From contig JBBRNH010000009.1 in assembly GCA_038230415.1 (NCBI GenBank), forward strand, positions 1 to 64,000: a stretch of 64,000 nucleotides of DNA, read 5' to 3'. The translations under genes were made by a program, and so were the position numbers. Below are positions 63,701 through 64,000 of the stretch, piece by piece. Position 1 is the first letter of the stretch. The number at the start of each line of letters is the position of its first letter. Below the pieces are notes generated by a model. That model did no database searches, was not told the DNA's origin, and saw only the letters and a program-made list of their open reading frames with translations. The stretch comes from JBBRNH01 sp038230415. GTDB taxonomy: Bacteria > Bacteroidota > Bacteroidia > Cytophagales > Spirosomataceae.

Positions 63701-64000
63701 GGCTGGCCCGGGTGGTAAATAGGGCGGTATGATGACCACTAACGGATTTTTGTTGCCCGGAACGGGGGCTGTTACCGATACCAATTTCCCAGCCGCAGAG
63801 TATCCCGAAAATTCGGCGGTAAACTGCGTATCGTCGGGCAAGGGTTCGGCAGTTGAAAAATAGATCAGCAGCCTTCCACCCTGACAAACCTGACGAAGCG
63901 AGAGGTCGGTTAACAGAAAGCCAATTTTATTGACATTGATAGTCGTATTGCCTTTTGCCGTTCCAGTGCCGCAGCTATTGTAAGCATTAACCAGGGTGTA
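60800..64000 (-). CDS. T9SS-exported multi-domain beta protein (5' end outside window)
   Basis: The frame is open across the right window edge, giving at least 1066 residues. It holds many Ig-like beta-sandwich repeats that share a motif YxLxxxxNxCGxGxVSGTAxVTV (for example YQLLNVYNNECGTGIVSGTA), each with one or two conserved Cys. The C-terminus is a type IX sorting domain (Por_Secre_tail): VSVFPNPAQNVLHVVGPLPR, ITLTLHDLQGRRWHEWRSE, YPVGVYLLTVSTDEQRLVFR and terminal VLKR. It is therefore expected to be secreted or surface-attached through T9SS. Function beyond adhesion or display is unknown. Confidence 0.9.
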   Translation of the reverse strand, partial: YTLVNAYNSCGTGTAKGNTTINVNKIGFLLTDLSLRQVCQGGRLLIYFSTAEPLPDDTQFTAEFSGYSAAGKLVSVTAPVPGNKNPLVVIIPPYLPPGPAYVVRIASANTGIEAVCAAVDSYVGNTVTISVSEPPVARLFGATTISRGESASLTIETINASPVMLQLSDGNRVTLPTSAKATMHKVAVSPTQTTTYSLVGGSSVCGTGSFSGTSQVTVMPSIRVDSLSAYRVCTGDTLYAYLSSDLTALPADPVVYTVLLSSSISSAGTLIRPAVGQVIQIRGKVATIVIPRMIEGGFYYLQPQVANQAINGSIYGRQLNIGSPPRVLLGNYKWSVNSPQITNLTFTTTTGLREGTFLLSDSTSVSFGADNYPGTLNTGTFVKSTTAYKILSASNLCGTGTVSGTTVVTVSNPNSFSISLKNPSQTYYCANSLLTISLSGSMAPGENYTVEISDRVGNFPGTILPNQQGSGTLTIRLPTQVGSYKLRVSAGKLGLISNELAFYTSSEEVTAAIRFGSDYNSTYYDTQRGFFTVASNILSTYVVSTGRPPYSFTLSDGRQIVTNEAGYLINQAIATSPKPFSVVSISDACRMGIIKPTPSVSFIPFLLQTDIDRIVRRACIGAPLLVPFTVLGQVPEGITFSVQVSEDARTYRDLATVGSASPLQATLSEDMVGQAYFVRVVAKSGTTILNTGLPYYLDYSHRTQIIAPLAALVLPSNSLTAVRVSAGNVWFRPGQSSVLTNFSAIQANGSLLPLDGTTALTIKPVAGQPTMYSLLAASNSCGYSPVTGVVPIDYETGFQYVRVLSAKLCTGRSWRVEYKAVGKFDAGNKFIFSLRDVQYQGTYLLYSTTALQGTLNLPITADLPAGSYSFKVESSNPPSSIGRYDYVQIQHETGVITGSKTIMEGDSARLTLALTGTPPWAVMVGTPTDSQQFTVSQSPSELTVKPNKTTTYQLLNVYNNECGTGIVSGTALITVTRILATDPAWAVSVFPNPAQNVLHVVGPLPRPQRITLTLHDLQGRRWHEWRSEKHLAELSQNLDLQDYPVGVYLLTVSTDEQRLVFRVLKR

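Overview
The window looks like a chromosomal segment from a member of the Bacteroidota, most likely order Cytophagales near Spirosoma, Fibrella or Rudanella. This is inferred from two SusC/SusD pairs, a C-terminal type IX secretion (T9SS) sorting domain, TAnnTTTG-type -7 promoter boxes, many exported proteins ending their signal peptide in Ala-Gln, and an FtsK-LolA gene pair. No rRNA or tRNA gene, CRISPR array, transposase or integrase was found. Both ends cut through genes: an FtsK-type translocase at the left and a T9SS-exported protein at the right.

Layout. 1-7.5 kb: ftsK end, lolA-like gene, first susC/susD pair. 7.5-9.5 kb: an AT-richer exported protein with a small membrane protein behind it, facing a divergent XRE regulator. 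9.5-15.2 kb (minus strand): purQ, a ParE-type toxin-antitoxin (TA) pair, M1 metallopeptidase, Uma2 protein, ahcY, RidA-like protein. 15.2-19.1 kb: MarR and GNAT genes, an McrB-type ATPase without McrC, a lipoprotein and a stop-interrupted small ORF. 19.1-26.2 kb: large FAD/Fe-S oxidoreductase, VapBC-type pair, lpd, acyltransferase, NTF2-like protein. 26.2-32.5 kb: a low-complexity exported protein, an ECF sigma factor with a cognate protein predicted to span both membranes, a lipoprotein, a GDSL hydrolase and a GntP permease. 32.6-45.3 kb: a 3219-residue SdrD_B/DUF11 repeat protein, an AraC regulator, a frameshifted lipoprotein remnant and a surface lipoprotein. 45.3-48.5 kb: mnmG with a DUF433/DUF5615 TA pair lodged between two copies of its 3' end, then a small exported protein. 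48.7-54.9 kb: an unknown exported protein, a beta-propeller phosphoesterase, a phosphatase pseudogene, a second DUF433/DUF5615 pair and a small outer-membrane-type protein. 54.9-60 kb: second susC/susD pair. 60-64 kb: a BLUF-like remnant and the T9SS protein.

Housekeeping functions (division, purine synthesis, the methyl cycle, tRNA modification, pyruvate/2-oxoglutarate dehydrogenase E3) are interspersed with envelope functions (glycan import, sigma/anti-sigma signalling, giant surface proteins) and many small TA modules. Two themes stand out. First, long intergenic inverted repeats of several sequence types recur through the window, and one repeat-like stretch appears in frame inside the FAD/Fe-S gene. 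Second, there are several decayed or rearranged genes: a phosphatase without its catalytic middle, a stop-interrupted ORF, a frameshifted lipoprotein, a truncated BLUF domain and a duplicated mnmG end.
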